A stretch of DNA of 64,000 nt from NCBI RefSeq assembly GCF_900107035.1, contig NZ_FNOJ01000007.1, positions 1-64,000 on the forward strand, read 5' to 3'. The position numbers and the translations under genes are program-made. Under the pieces are notes generated by a model. It worked only from the letters and a program-made list of their open reading frames with translations. It was not told the origin of the DNA and did no database searches. Within the stretch, counting starts at the first letter, position 1. The number at the start of each line of letters is the position of its first letter. The DNA is from Alicyclobacillus hesperidum. Lineage in GTDB: Bacteria > Bacillota > Bacilli > Alicyclobacillales > Alicyclobacillaceae. Shown piece after piece: positions 1 through 7,723 of the stretch.

Positions 1-344
1 CTCTGCTGACCCCTGCCTGTTCAGCGTCACCTCTCGATGACGGTTACTAGCCTTGCTAGCGCGCAGACAGGTCTCCCCAGATAAGAACGGACTCTTTCCC
101 CTCACGTACCTGCCGCAGTTTACTGCCGTAGCTCTTGGCGACTTAGGACTTCGTTGTGTGTAGGCAACTCGTCCAACTATGACAGCCTCAAATGCGATTC
201 GTGTACCTCAGGTCGAGGGTTTGCCTCCAGCTTCCTTCAGATTCCACCTCACGGTGGACACCCTTGCTCTTGGCTAACGGTAGGTATGTCGCCAACCCCC
301 GTTCGGGACTTACACCCTAAAGATTCCGCCCATGCTGGGCGTAC
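1..344 (-). mobile_element. Group II (class C) intron, 5' part, runs off the left edge
   Basis: Read on the minus strand, the sequence begins at 344 with GTACGCCCAGCATGGGCG and continues with blocks I recognise from domain I of bacterial group IIC introns such as the Oceanobacillus iheyensis intron: AGGGTGTAAGTCCCGAAC, AAGGGTGTCC, GGAATCTGAAGGAAGCTGG, GGCAAACCC, TGAGGTACACGAA and, near the window edge, GGTCAGCAGAG. The reverse transcriptase/maturase gene and the 3' half would lie left of base 1. The intron starts 3 bases beyond a terminator-like hairpin (348-379), the integration habit known for class C introns. The class call comes from remembered sequence similarity plus insertion site; no RNA fold was computed. 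Short open frames across this stretch are not genes. Confidence 0.85.
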
Positions 345-347
345 TAC

Positions 348-379
348 GACAAGCCGCTGGGATTCCCCAGCGGCTTGTC
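348..379 (-). terminator. Terminator hairpin of the NlpC/P60 gene, intron target
   Basis: A perfect 14-bp inverted repeat (GACAAGCCGCTGGG at 348-361, CCCAGCGGCTTGTC at 366-379) has a 4-base loop and lies about 50 bases past the stop of the LysM-NlpC/P60 gene. No T-run follows on the minus strand because the group II intron begins 3 bases after the stem. The displaced T-run, if any, would be beyond the intron's 3' end outside the window. Confidence 0.7.
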
Positions 380-431
380 TTGTCATGGAACTCTTTCCAT
401 AACTGCCGTCCTCCGTAATACCTTCACAGTA

Positions 432-1295
432 TCACATCCGACGGGCTCCGATATAATGTCCACCCCAATATGGGTCTGCCAAGCTATCGATTTGAACCGC
501 GGAACCTGCCGCATTCACGAACTGATTGTTTCCGATGTACACACCATCGTGCGAAGCACCGCTTCCGTATGTATCGAAAAATACGACATCACCTGGTTGT
601 AAGTTACTTTGCGTAACCGGTGTACCTGCATCGAATTGTCCATAACTGGTCCGAGGAAGCGAGATACCGAAGTGGGCAAACACGTACTGAACGAGCCCTG
701 AGCAGTCAAACCCGGCTGGCGACGTACCACCCCACGCGTACGGCGCACCCAGAAGCGTTTTCGCATAGTCTGCGATGGTAAAGCCGAGGGCACTTTCCGC
801 GAGCGATAAATCTGAGCCATCCGGATTGCTCGAACGGCTGCTTAAAACGAAAATTTTAGCGGCGGTCGATTTCGAAACCACCAAATGCTCGCCAGGATGG
901 ATGACACTTGTACTGCGCAGGCCATTCCATGCTTCCAGGCTTTGCACCGTAACGTGAAACTTTTGACTGATACTCCAGAGCGAATCGCCCGATTGAACCG
1001 TATAGGTGCTAACGGATGAAGGCTTCGCGGCAGCGACTGAATCCGCTTTCACCTCGCTACCCCTGCCAACGCTTTGAGAACTCCCAATCCATAGTACTTG
1101 ACCAGGATGAATAAGGTCGGAACTCAAATGGTTTGCAGATTTCAGAGCACTGACAGTCGTGTGATACTTCTGCGCGATACTGTAGAGGCTATCGCCATTG
1201 TGCACGGTGTATCGAGTGGTTTCGGCAAACACTGTTGTCAGGGTAATCCCCATCGTCGCAGCGGTCGAAAGACCCATCAGGAACGAAAAACGCAC
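432..1295 (-). CDS. Secreted LysM x2 - NlpC/P60 peptidoglycan endopeptidase
   Basis: A 287-aa exported cell-wall hydrolase, expected to cut peptide stems of peptidoglycan. A signal peptide covers residues 1-24 (cleavage about AFA-ET). Two LysM domains follow at about 28-71 and 98-141, each starting YTV(H/Q)(N/S)GDSL, then a linker and a C-terminal NlpC/P60 domain at about 172-287. Catalytic Cys198 lies in FDCSGL and His249 in SHDGVYIG; the third polar residue is probably Asn261. The start is GTG with AAAAGGGG about 9 bases upstream. The gene is monocistronic and ends at the hairpin that is also the intron target. Family assignment is firm; the exact bond cleaved is not known from sequence. 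Confidence 0.92.
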   Translation of the reverse strand: MRFSFLMGLSTAATMGITLTTVFAETTRYTVHNGDSLYSIAQKYHTTVSALKSANHLSSDLIHPGQVLWIGSSQSVGRGSEVKADSVAAAKPSSVSTYTVQSGDSLWSISQKFHVTVQSLEAWNGLRSTSVIHPGEHLVVSKSTAAKIFVLSSRSSNPDGSDLSLAESALGFTIADYAKTLLGAPYAWGGTSPAGFDCSGLVQYVFAHFGISLPRTSYGQFDAGTPVTQSNLQPGDVVFFDTYGSGASHDGVYIGNNQFVNAAGSAVQIDSLADPYWGGHYIGARRM

Positions 1296-1516
1296 CAGGC
1301 AAAGCCCCTTTTCAATATTTTTTGTTGTTCACTAGCTTCATTATAAACTGGAATTCTTGTCGAGTTCAATCATAAGCTCGTAGATTTGGACTGACTGTGG
1401 CGAATTTAGCAATTTTCAAGAAAAGTTTTCCTGTTCTCCAGCGATTTTACGCAGCGAGAACCATCATATACAATGATAGCGAGGACAGTATTGGAGCCGA
1501 TGAAAGGGGCTTTGGC

Positions 1517-2002
1517 ATGACCATCGATGCTGCAGATTTTCGCAAAGCTTTAGCACGTTTCGCCAGTGGCGTCACCGTCATTACGATGGCGGTTGATGGC
1601 GAGATGTCGGGCATTACCGTTTCCGCGTTTTCGTCACTTTCTTTGCATCCCCCGCTAATCTTAGCGTGCATTGATAAAACGGCCAATGCCCTTCCCTTTG
1701 CTCGCAAAAGTAAAGCGTTTGCGGTCAATATTCTCGCAAGTGATCAGAGTCATCTTTCCAATCAATTTGCCAGTAAAATGTCGGATAAGTTTCAAGGAGT
1801 GGACTATTTCATTGGTGAGCTCGGGCAGCCGATTCTTGAAGGGGTGCAGGCATATTTGGTATGCCAATTGCGCGAGGAATTGGATGGGGGAGATCACGTT
1901 ATTTTAATTGGAGAAGTCGAGGCTGCATCGGTTGACTCGAGCCGTCAGCCGCTGCTCTATTACAGCAGCCATTACGGCTCGTTTCATCCATTTGAATCGT
2001 GA
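1517..2002 (+). CDS. Flavin reductase domain (FMN-binding) protein
   Basis: A 161-aa protein of the DIM6/NTAB flavin reductase-like family, which binds FMN and often supplies reduced flavin to a partner monooxygenase. The whole chain is one split-barrel domain, with the family pattern GVTVIT near residue 18, T-S-A-F-S-S-x-S-x-x-P-P near 35-48 and N-I-L near 70. The ATG at 1517 is preferred over the longer frame from 1397 because AAAGGGG sits 7 bases upstream and homology begins here. It stands alone between a divergent hydrolase gene and a convergent glycosyltransferase, so the partner enzyme cannot be inferred. Confidence 0.87.
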   Translation: MTIDAADFRKALARFASGVTVITMAVDGEMSGITVSAFSSLSLHPPLILACIDKTANALPFARKSKAFAVNILASDQSHLSNQFASKMSDKFQGVDYFIGELGQPILEGVQAYLVCQLREELDGGDHVILIGEVEAASVDSSRQPLLYYSSHYGSFHPFES

Positions 2003-2024
2003 TAAGCCGGTGCAGGCCTGGCCT

Positions 2025-3131
2025 TCACTTCACTGCAGTGCCGGTTTCATCTCCACGGAAAGACTTCCACGCATCGACAATGCGATATGCCGCCGTCCAG
2101 GCGGCGGCTGGTCGCCCGTTTTCCCGAGCTCGTCGGGCCAATTGAGCAATCACCTCATCGGACAGGATGGCCAACGTTTCTTCGAGCTCTCGCAAGCTGT
2201 GAACAATCAAACCAGCCCCCATGCGAGCCACACAATTCGCATTTTCGCGCTCTTGACCAGGAAGTGGCCTGAAGAAGACCATTGGCACTCCGCAAGCCAA
2301 GCATTCGGCAACGGTCACACCACCGGCCTTCGTCATGACAAAATCCGCTTGCTGCAGATAGGCAGCCAATTGTTCCGTGAAGCCAACTGGCACAATCCGC
2401 TCAGCTACACACCGAGCCTCCGCAAACGATTTAACCTGTGCAAACATCCTCTGGTTACGGCCACACAACACATAGATAGTATGGTTCGGAAAGCGCCCTA
2501 CAAGTCGATCCAAAACATCCTGAAACTGCGGGAAAACGCCACGGCCGCCCGTCAATAGTACGATACTTCTCCCACTTTGCTTCATCAACGTACATGCAGA
2601 AAACTGCCGTCTGATGGGTATCCCTGCGACCACTACAGCCTTGTCCTGAATAAAACGAACACTTTCGTCAACAGCGCGCTGCGCGGGCAAGATATACAGG
2701 TCGACACCCTGGTGAAACCAACGGCTGTGCACGGCAAAATCAGTCAACACCACGGCAACAAAAGGTCGAATCCCTTTTGGCATGCGAGCCAACGCGTGAT
2801 CGGGAAACAATTGTACGACAATATCAGGACGATGTTCTTCGAGGGCCCGCCAAGCCGCCTTTCGCGAGAAACGCGCAAGTAGCGACCACAATGGATTGGC
2901 GGTCGCCAAATTGCGCGTCCAGTCATAACTCACACCATACAACCCAGGAACATACCGGGTACTCCATTCGAACATCCGTTCATTGAACCATGCCACAAAA
3001 CGATTCGTTGTCCGAAACGTATCGATCATCTCGACGTCTGCTCCGAATTCTTGGGCAAGCACCTCGCTGATTGCCTTGCCAACCTGAACGTGTCCGTCTC
3101 CAAATGAGCCATACAATAAGATACACTTCAT
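2025..3131 (-). CDS. UgtP/MGDG synthase-like glycosyltransferase (second copy)
   Basis: A 368-aa GT-B fold glycosyltransferase of the diacylglycerol glucosyltransferase/MGDG synthase family, which builds glycolipids on the inner membrane face. The N-terminal MGDG_synth half carries GSFGDGH (residues 8-14) and the VLTDFAVHSRW acceptor-side motif. The C-terminal half has LLTGGRG and the donor-binding TKAGGVTVAECLACGVPM followed by RPLPGQE. Its start overlaps the stop of the YkoP-like gene by 4 bases (ATGA), so the two are translationally coupled. A related enzyme opens the same four-gene operon (4485-5657). Acceptor lipid and sugar donor are not determined. Confidence 0.85.
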   Translation of the reverse strand: MKCILLYGSFGDGHVQVGKAISEVLAQEFGADVEMIDTFRTTNRFVAWFNERMFEWSTRYVPGLYGVSYDWTRNLATANPLWSLLARFSRKAAWRALEEHRPDIVVQLFPDHALARMPKGIRPFVAVVLTDFAVHSRWFHQGVDLYILPAQRAVDESVRFIQDKAVVVAGIPIRRQFSACTLMKQSGRSIVLLTGGRGVFPQFQDVLDRLVGRFPNHTIYVLCGRNQRMFAQVKSFAEARCVAERIVPVGFTEQLAAYLQQADFVMTKAGGVTVAECLACGVPMVFFRPLPGQERENANCVARMGAGLIVHSLRELEETLAILSDEVIAQLARRARENGRPAAAWTAAYRIVDAWKSFRGDETGTAVK

Positions 3132-3757
3132 GATTCCAGCGGTACGGCCTGCTCGTTATCCACGGACAGTTCGGTGGTCTTGGCGTGCGACACTGCGTTC
3201 CCTTCGCCAAACATCTCGATGATCTTTGCCTTAGATGCGACGACTAATTTCGGTTGCAAGACATCGTGATGCGTTTCGATGATATGGTTTGCATCGGGAT
3301 TCAACATCTTCAAGACATTCGTCAAATGCCATGTGGTCAACGACTTGGCAATGCCGTTCGGCAGCGGATAAGTGTGAAAGCCGAATCGCTCGATCCCGCG
3401 ATGAATCATCGTCACCCCGTAGAGCACCTGGGCGTCGGCAAACCGCTCGCGTTGGACGGCACGGGCAAGAGCCGGCATGGAAATACGCGCCTGGCGAAGT
3501 AGTTGCACCATCGCTCGAACGACATTCCCATCTTCGCGCAACGCGCGTTCTACCATGTCGTTGTTGACATGGAGTTCCACGACGCGGTCCCCCGGATTCA
3601 CGCGAATGCCATCGACTTCAAAGCCACGTCCAAAGTATCGGCGTTTGGCAACGAAGAACAGATGCTCCGTTCCTGGCTCCAAATCTTCCAGGCGAAACGC
3701 ACGATGAAACAGCGACTCCCACACATCAAACACCGCTCGCAGCGCCCGACTCGGCAT
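3128..3757 (-). CDS. YkoP-like protein
   Basis: A 209-aa soluble protein resembling Bacillus YkoP, a conserved protein of unknown biochemical role found beside glycosyltransferases. Recognisable stretches are the N-terminal VWESLFHRAFRLEDLEPG and the central GDRVVELHVNND. The latter is a beta-strand/loop that looks like a ligand-binding segment, but I cannot assign a catalytic residue. The context between a polysaccharide deacetylase and a UgtP-like glycosyltransferase suggests a part in glycolipid or envelope polymer assembly. It overlaps the next gene by ATGA. The name rests on remembered family resemblance and synteny. Confidence 0.65.
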   Translation of the reverse strand: MPSRALRAVFDVWESLFHRAFRLEDLEPGTEHLFFVAKRRYFGRGFEVDGIRVNPGDRVVELHVNNDMVERALREDGNVVRAMVQLLRQARISMPALARAVQRERFADAQVLYGVTMIHRGIERFGFHTYPLPNGIAKSLTTWHLTNVLKMLNPDANHIIETHHDVLQPKLVVASKAKIIEMFGEGNAVSHAKTTELSVDNEQAVPLES

Positions 3758-3769
3758 AGCTCTCCCTCC

Positions 3770-4471
3770 CTACACACATTCCGAGGCCAGTGCAAAATCG
3801 CACCCGCGCTCGCGGACCGCTTGAACGATCTCGGGAATCGCCGCAATCACTTGCAACGGAGCCCCTCGCTCTGCACCGTACGACCAATCGCTGTCGTGCA
3901 GCACGATGACCGCGCGGTCCGATAACTTGTCAGTCACCCTTCGCACCAACTCCCCTGGTTCTGTGCGACGCCAATCGCCAACCATCACGGACCATAGCAA
4001 CATATGCATGTCGTGGCGCGGCAACAAGAACAATGTCGCCAAATTGCAAGCACCCCACGTCGGCCGGTAGACGTTTGCCAGTACGCCAAAACGCTGTTGC
4101 AAGATACGACTGGCGCCAACAGACTGGCGATACGTCAAAACCGGGTGCAAAAACGGAACGAACAGATGCCGCTCGCCGTGTACCTGCACTTCGTGTCCTT
4201 CCGCCATCATCCGTTCGACGATTTCAGGATATTTCAGCGCGTGATCGACAATCACAAAAAACGTTGCCCGCACACCACACGACTTCAGCACGTCGAGCAG
4301 TTGCGGCGTGTACTCGGGATGCGGCCCATCGTCAAACGTCAAGGCCACTTTACCCGGTTTGTTCGTGTATCGCCTGCTGCTTAAATGAAACACGCGCGTC
4401 CAAAGTACAGGCACCCCACAGTACGCGACGAGGATGCAAAATACAATGAGACCAACCAGCCAGCCAATCAC
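3770..4471 (-). CDS. Membrane-anchored polysaccharide deacetylase (NodB domain)
   Basis: A 233-aa carbohydrate esterase family 4 protein. One N-terminal transmembrane segment (about residues 3-22) anchors a NodB domain. Motif 1 is LTFDDGPHPEYTP, with the catalytic base Asp and metal Asp in DD. The expected H-x3-H metal motif appears as HGERH, YRPTWG matches motif 3, and IVLHDSDWS holds the C-terminal catalytic His. It removes acetyl groups from N-acetylated sugars, either of a wall polymer or of a glycolipid head group. Lying 13 bases from each neighbour in the GT-deacetylase-YkoP-GT operon, it may act on the product of those glycosyltransferases; that link is inference. Confidence 0.87.
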   Translation of the reverse strand: MIGWLVGLIVFCILVAYCGVPVLWTRVFHLSSRRYTNKPGKVALTFDDGPHPEYTPQLLDVLKSCGVRATFFVIVDHALKYPEIVERMMAEGHEVQVHGERHLFVPFLHPVLTYRQSVGASRILQQRFGVLANVYRPTWGACNLATLFLLPRHDMHMLLWSVMVGDWRRTEPGELVRRVTDKLSDRAVIVLHDSDWSYGAERGAPLQVIAAIPEIVQAVRERGCDFALASECV

Positions 4472-4484
4472 ACGCGGTCTCCTC

Positions 4485-5657
4485 TCACGTCGGCAGCAAT
4501 TCCGGCGGGTACGCTGCCCTCATCGCTGGCGACGTTTGCCGTCCCGTTGCAAACAGCATAATCTTCTCAGCGATCCGCGCGGCCGCGCCGCAGGTCGGCA
4601 TGTGTTCCGACGCCATACGCATCCGTTCCAGGATTTCAGGGTGCTGCTTTACTTCCAGTAGGAATTGCTGAGCTTCACGCGCCGTGCGAACACAGACTGC
4701 AACTCCCGCCTTTTCAGCGAAGCGAGCGTTCGCCTCTTCCTGTCCCGGTATCGGTCTAAATAGCAACATCGGCAACCGCATGGTGATGGCCTCTGTCAAC
4801 GTTAAACCACCGGGCTTCGAGACGATCAAATCGGCCGCCGCCATGAAACGGTCGATCTCGCTCGTGAAGCCGTAAACGTGCACCCGATCGCTCGCCAGTG
4901 CCGAGAAGCGTTTCTCCATACGTCGGTTCTGACCGCAGATAATGATGTACTGCATGCCCGATTCTGGGATAAACGATTCCCAGAGCGGCGGGTCGGCCAA
5001 GATACCGCTACCGCCTCCCATTAAGAGCACAATCGGCAGGTCTTCGCGAAATCCCATTTCGCGGACCAATTGGGATCGGTGTGACAACAGCCGCATCACG
5101 TTCTCGGCTTGAAATTTGCGACGCAACGGGATCCCCACAACCTCGATCGCGCTGTCTGGCACGCCGTACGATACAAGATCCCGCTTGACCTCGTCCGTAG
5201 CGACGAAGAAGTGATCCGCGTGATCGTGATACCACTGGCGATGGGCTGTGTAGTCCGTGACAATCGCAATATTAGGTATGCCAATCTGCCCGGTGCGGCG
5301 CAATTCACCGACGACTCCCATCGGCGTTGGAAACGTGCTGGCTATCGCGTCCGGTTGGTAGTACTGGATATACTCCTGCATCCGCTCAATGCCTAAATGA
5401 TTCACGTAGCGCTGAAGGGCCGAATCCGGATCAATCCGAGACATCGACTTGTAGAACAAGCCGTACAAACTTGGCGCCTTTTGCACTCCTTGAATCAAAC
5501 TAAACTTGGCGAACGAACGCAACGCCGGATTCAGTAGGCTGACGTAGTCAACCACTTCGACCTGTGCGTCTCTTTCTTTCAACGCCTCCTGCACGGCGTA
5601 CGCAGCCTGGTTATGCCCGGAACCAAAGGACGCGGTCATCAGCAAAACGCGACGCAT
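4485..5657 (-). CDS. UgtP/MGDG synthase-like glycosyltransferase (first copy)
   Basis: A 390-aa GT-B glycosyltransferase and first gene of a four-gene minus-strand operon. N-terminal TASFGSGHNQAA (residues 8-19) is the MGDG_synth signature and IVTDYTAHRQWYHDHAD the acceptor-domain motif. The C-terminal half shows LLMGGGSG and SKPGGLTLTEAITMRLP followed by RPIPGQEE, the nucleotide-sugar binding region. It probably makes glycosyl-diacylglycerol or a related glycolipid at the membrane. It shares architecture with the 2025-3131 gene product but is clearly diverged, suggesting successive steps or different acceptors. Which sugar is used is unknown. Confidence 0.87.
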   Translation of the reverse strand: MRRVLLMTASFGSGHNQAAYAVQEALKERDAQVEVVDYVSLLNPALRSFAKFSLIQGVQKAPSLYGLFYKSMSRIDPDSALQRYVNHLGIERMQEYIQYYQPDAIASTFPTPMGVVGELRRTGQIGIPNIAIVTDYTAHRQWYHDHADHFFVATDEVKRDLVSYGVPDSAIEVVGIPLRRKFQAENVMRLLSHRSQLVREMGFREDLPIVLLMGGGSGILADPPLWESFIPESGMQYIIICGQNRRMEKRFSALASDRVHVYGFTSEIDRFMAAADLIVSKPGGLTLTEAITMRLPMLLFRPIPGQEEANARFAEKAGVAVCVRTAREAQQFLLEVKQHPEILERMRMASEHMPTCGAAARIAEKIMLFATGRQTSPAMRAAYPPELLPT

Positions 5658-5760
5658 TGGTCTCGCCCCCTCAAGTCTTCCACGTCTCTTATTCTAAACT
5701 TGATATTTCTTGCGGACAACTCAAATTCCCGGCGCCAGCGAAATGGCAAGGAGCAGATAA

Positions 5761-5800
5761 AGGAAAAAGCGGAGAGCATTCGTTCCACTTCTCTCCGCTT
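5761..5800 (-). terminator. Intrinsic terminator after pstA
   Basis: A 10-bp inverted repeat (AAGCGGAGAG at 5767-5776, CTCTCCGCTT at 5791-5800) is followed on the minus strand by TTTTTCCT. It sits 44 bases past the pstA stop, so the pst transcript ends before any pstB gene could follow. Confidence 0.8.
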
Positions 5801-5843
5801 ATCCTATTCAGTTGACAACCCCTCTAGCCAACCCATTTCTTGT

Positions 5844-6698
5844 TTAATGACGCCCTTGCAACCGATTCGTGGTGCGCCAGACCAAACCACGGACGACCAA
5901 CTGGATGATGAGGATGACGACGAGCAAGACGAAAGCCGCTGCATAGGCGAGATCGCGCGCAGCCGGATATGGCTGGTCCAAGTAGGTGTAGGCTACGTAT
6001 GTCAAGTAGCCGACCTGGGCATGGGTGAGCTGCAGACTGGGGTTGTTGGCGTTCCACCCAGCCGTGTATAACAGCGGTGCGGTTTCCCCAAGGCCGATGG
6101 CGATGGCAAGCAATAGTCCCGTGGCGATGCCACCTGCGGCCGGCCGCCAGATGGCTTTCAGAATCGCCTGCGATCTCGTCATTCCCAAGGCCCATGCGGC
6201 CTCGCGTTGCATATGTGGGACCTGCTGCAAGCTGGTATCCGTGGTGCGCAAAATATAGGGCAACATAATAAGCGTCAAGGCAATACCGCCAGCAAGCGCG
6301 GAAAAGCCCCAGTGAAACTGCAACACAAGAAGCAAATACCCAAAATAGCCGATCACGATGGACGGCACGCCGGAGAGGACCTCAGCCAAGAAACGAATGA
6401 CTGCGGCGGTGCGTCGCCCAGCAAATTCTGATGTATACACCCCGCCAAGAATACCAAGGGGCGCCGCAAACAACACGGCGATAAGAACCAATTCAAATGT
6501 TCCCAGGATTGCGTTCTCCAATCCACCCGCCACCCCTTGCGTCGGAGTGAACAGCATAGCGAAGTGAAACGAACGAACACCACGCCAAACAATTGAACCC
6601 AGCAAATCAAAGAGGCCGAATAGAACGAGCGCTGCAGCCAGCCAGGCAATCGACCAGCCAAGATACGAGAACGCATTACGCCGACGCCTTCGCTTCAT
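5844..6698 (-). CDS. pstA: Phosphate ABC transporter permease PstA
   Basis: A 284-aa inner-membrane permease subunit of the high-affinity phosphate importer. Six hydrophobic segments are visible. The cytoplasmic loop near residues 165-195 (QQVPHMQREAAWALGMTRSQ, then AIWRPAAGGIATG) is the EAA-type loop that contacts the ATPase. FLAEVLSGVPSIVIGYFGYL is a typical Pst permease segment. Its ATG overlaps the pstC stop by 4 bases. The operon order is pstS-pstC-pstA, ending at the terminator 5761-5800 without pstB or phoU, so the ATPase must be encoded elsewhere. Confidence 0.95.
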   Translation of the reverse strand: MKRRRRRNAFSYLGWSIAWLAAALVLFGLFDLLGSIVWRGVRSFHFAMLFTPTQGVAGGLENAILGTFELVLIAVLFAAPLGILGGVYTSEFAGRRTAAVIRFLAEVLSGVPSIVIGYFGYLLLVLQFHWGFSALAGGIALTLIMLPYILRTTDTSLQQVPHMQREAAWALGMTRSQAILKAIWRPAAGGIATGLLLAIAIGLGETAPLLYTAGWNANNPSLQLTHAQVGYLTYVAYTYLDQPYPAARDLAYAAAFVLLVVILIIQLVVRGLVWRTTNRLQGRH

Positions 6699-7699
6699 TT
6701 TGCCACACCTGCCTTCCTCCGACCTTGACGCGGGCGAACCAACCAGCGTGCAAGCAAATTGGTCGCCAAAGTGATGACGAGCAGAACCAGGGCGAGTTCC
6801 GACAACGCATGCACGGCCATGCCAGATGCATCCGTCTGTGCACTATCCAGCTGATCCGCAATAAAAGCCGCCATGGTTGAGATTGGACTGTACAAGTTGC
6901 TTGGGAGAATATTCATCGCATTCCCGCTCACCATGAGTACAGCCATCGTCTCTCCCATTGCCCGTCCAAAGCCCAGCGCGATCGCGCCGACCAATCCATC
7001 TCGTACATAAGGCAACGAGATATATCGCACAACCTCCCAGGTCGTCATGCCGATACCGAGGCCGCCTTCCCGCGCAAGCAACGGCACTTGCAACAACAGA
7101 TCGCGCGCGGTTGCGGTGATGATGGGCACAATCATCATGGCAAGGACGATCCCGCTTGCGAGAAGCCCATAGCCACTTCCCACTTGCCCTCCGAAAAACG
7201 GAATATAGCCAAGTACATGTCGCAGAAATGGTGCCAGATGGGCACTGATCCAGGGCACCAAGACCAAAATACCCCACAGCCCAATCACGACGCTTGGAAT
7301 ACCTGCCAGCAATTCGACGAGAATGCTCAGTATCCAAGCGATTGCGCCCCGGACGCGGTAGGCTAGAATCACAGCCGTGAGAATTGCAATCGGGACCGCG
7401 ATGACAAGCGCGATAGCCGACGACAAAAGCGTCCCAACGATGAATACAAGTCCCCCGTAGGAAGCTCCTACAGGCGCCGTGACACCATTCTTCTTGACCA
7501 TCGCGCCATACAAATTGCCAAGATCCCACCGTGTATGTGTAAGGAAACTCCAACCCATGAAGTGCATAACGGGTATTGATTGGTACACGACGATGCCCGC
7601 GATAAGCAACAAAAAGATAGCGGGGCTGCTGGCACAAAAACCAGCAACCACGCGAAAGACATAGTCGGCCACCTTGGCCGTACGCGATACGTTACGCAT
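6695..7699 (-). CDS. pstC: Phosphate ABC transporter permease PstC
   Basis: A 334-aa permease subunit pairing with PstA. An N-terminal membrane segment (about residues 22-45) precedes a periplasmic-side loop containing MGWSFLTHTRWDLGNLYGAM, as in PstC proteins. The permease core contains LVELLAGIPSVVIGLWGI and the EAA loop VPLLAREGGLGIGMTTWEVV. The ATG at 7699 is chosen over the GTG at 7714 because GGGGG lies about 8 bases before it. The gene follows pstS with about 25 bases between them and couples to pstA by ATGA. Confidence 0.94.
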   Translation of the reverse strand: MRNVSRTAKVADYVFRVVAGFCASSPAIFLLLIAGIVVYQSIPVMHFMGWSFLTHTRWDLGNLYGAMVKKNGVTAPVGASYGGLVFIVGTLLSSAIALVIAVPIAILTAVILAYRVRGAIAWILSILVELLAGIPSVVIGLWGILVLVPWISAHLAPFLRHVLGYIPFFGGQVGSGYGLLASGIVLAMMIVPIITATARDLLLQVPLLAREGGLGIGMTTWEVVRYISLPYVRDGLVGAIALGFGRAMGETMAVLMVSGNAMNILPSNLYSPISTMAAFIADQLDSAQTDASGMAVHALSELALVLLVITLATNLLARWLVRPRQGRRKAGVAK

Positions 7700-7723
7700 G
7701 TATTGGGCCCCCACACTCTTCCA

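Noticed and set aside
154-602. Short open frames near the left edge
   Set aside because: They overlap group II intron RNA and the antisense of the NlpC/P60 gene, with no ribosome-binding sites.
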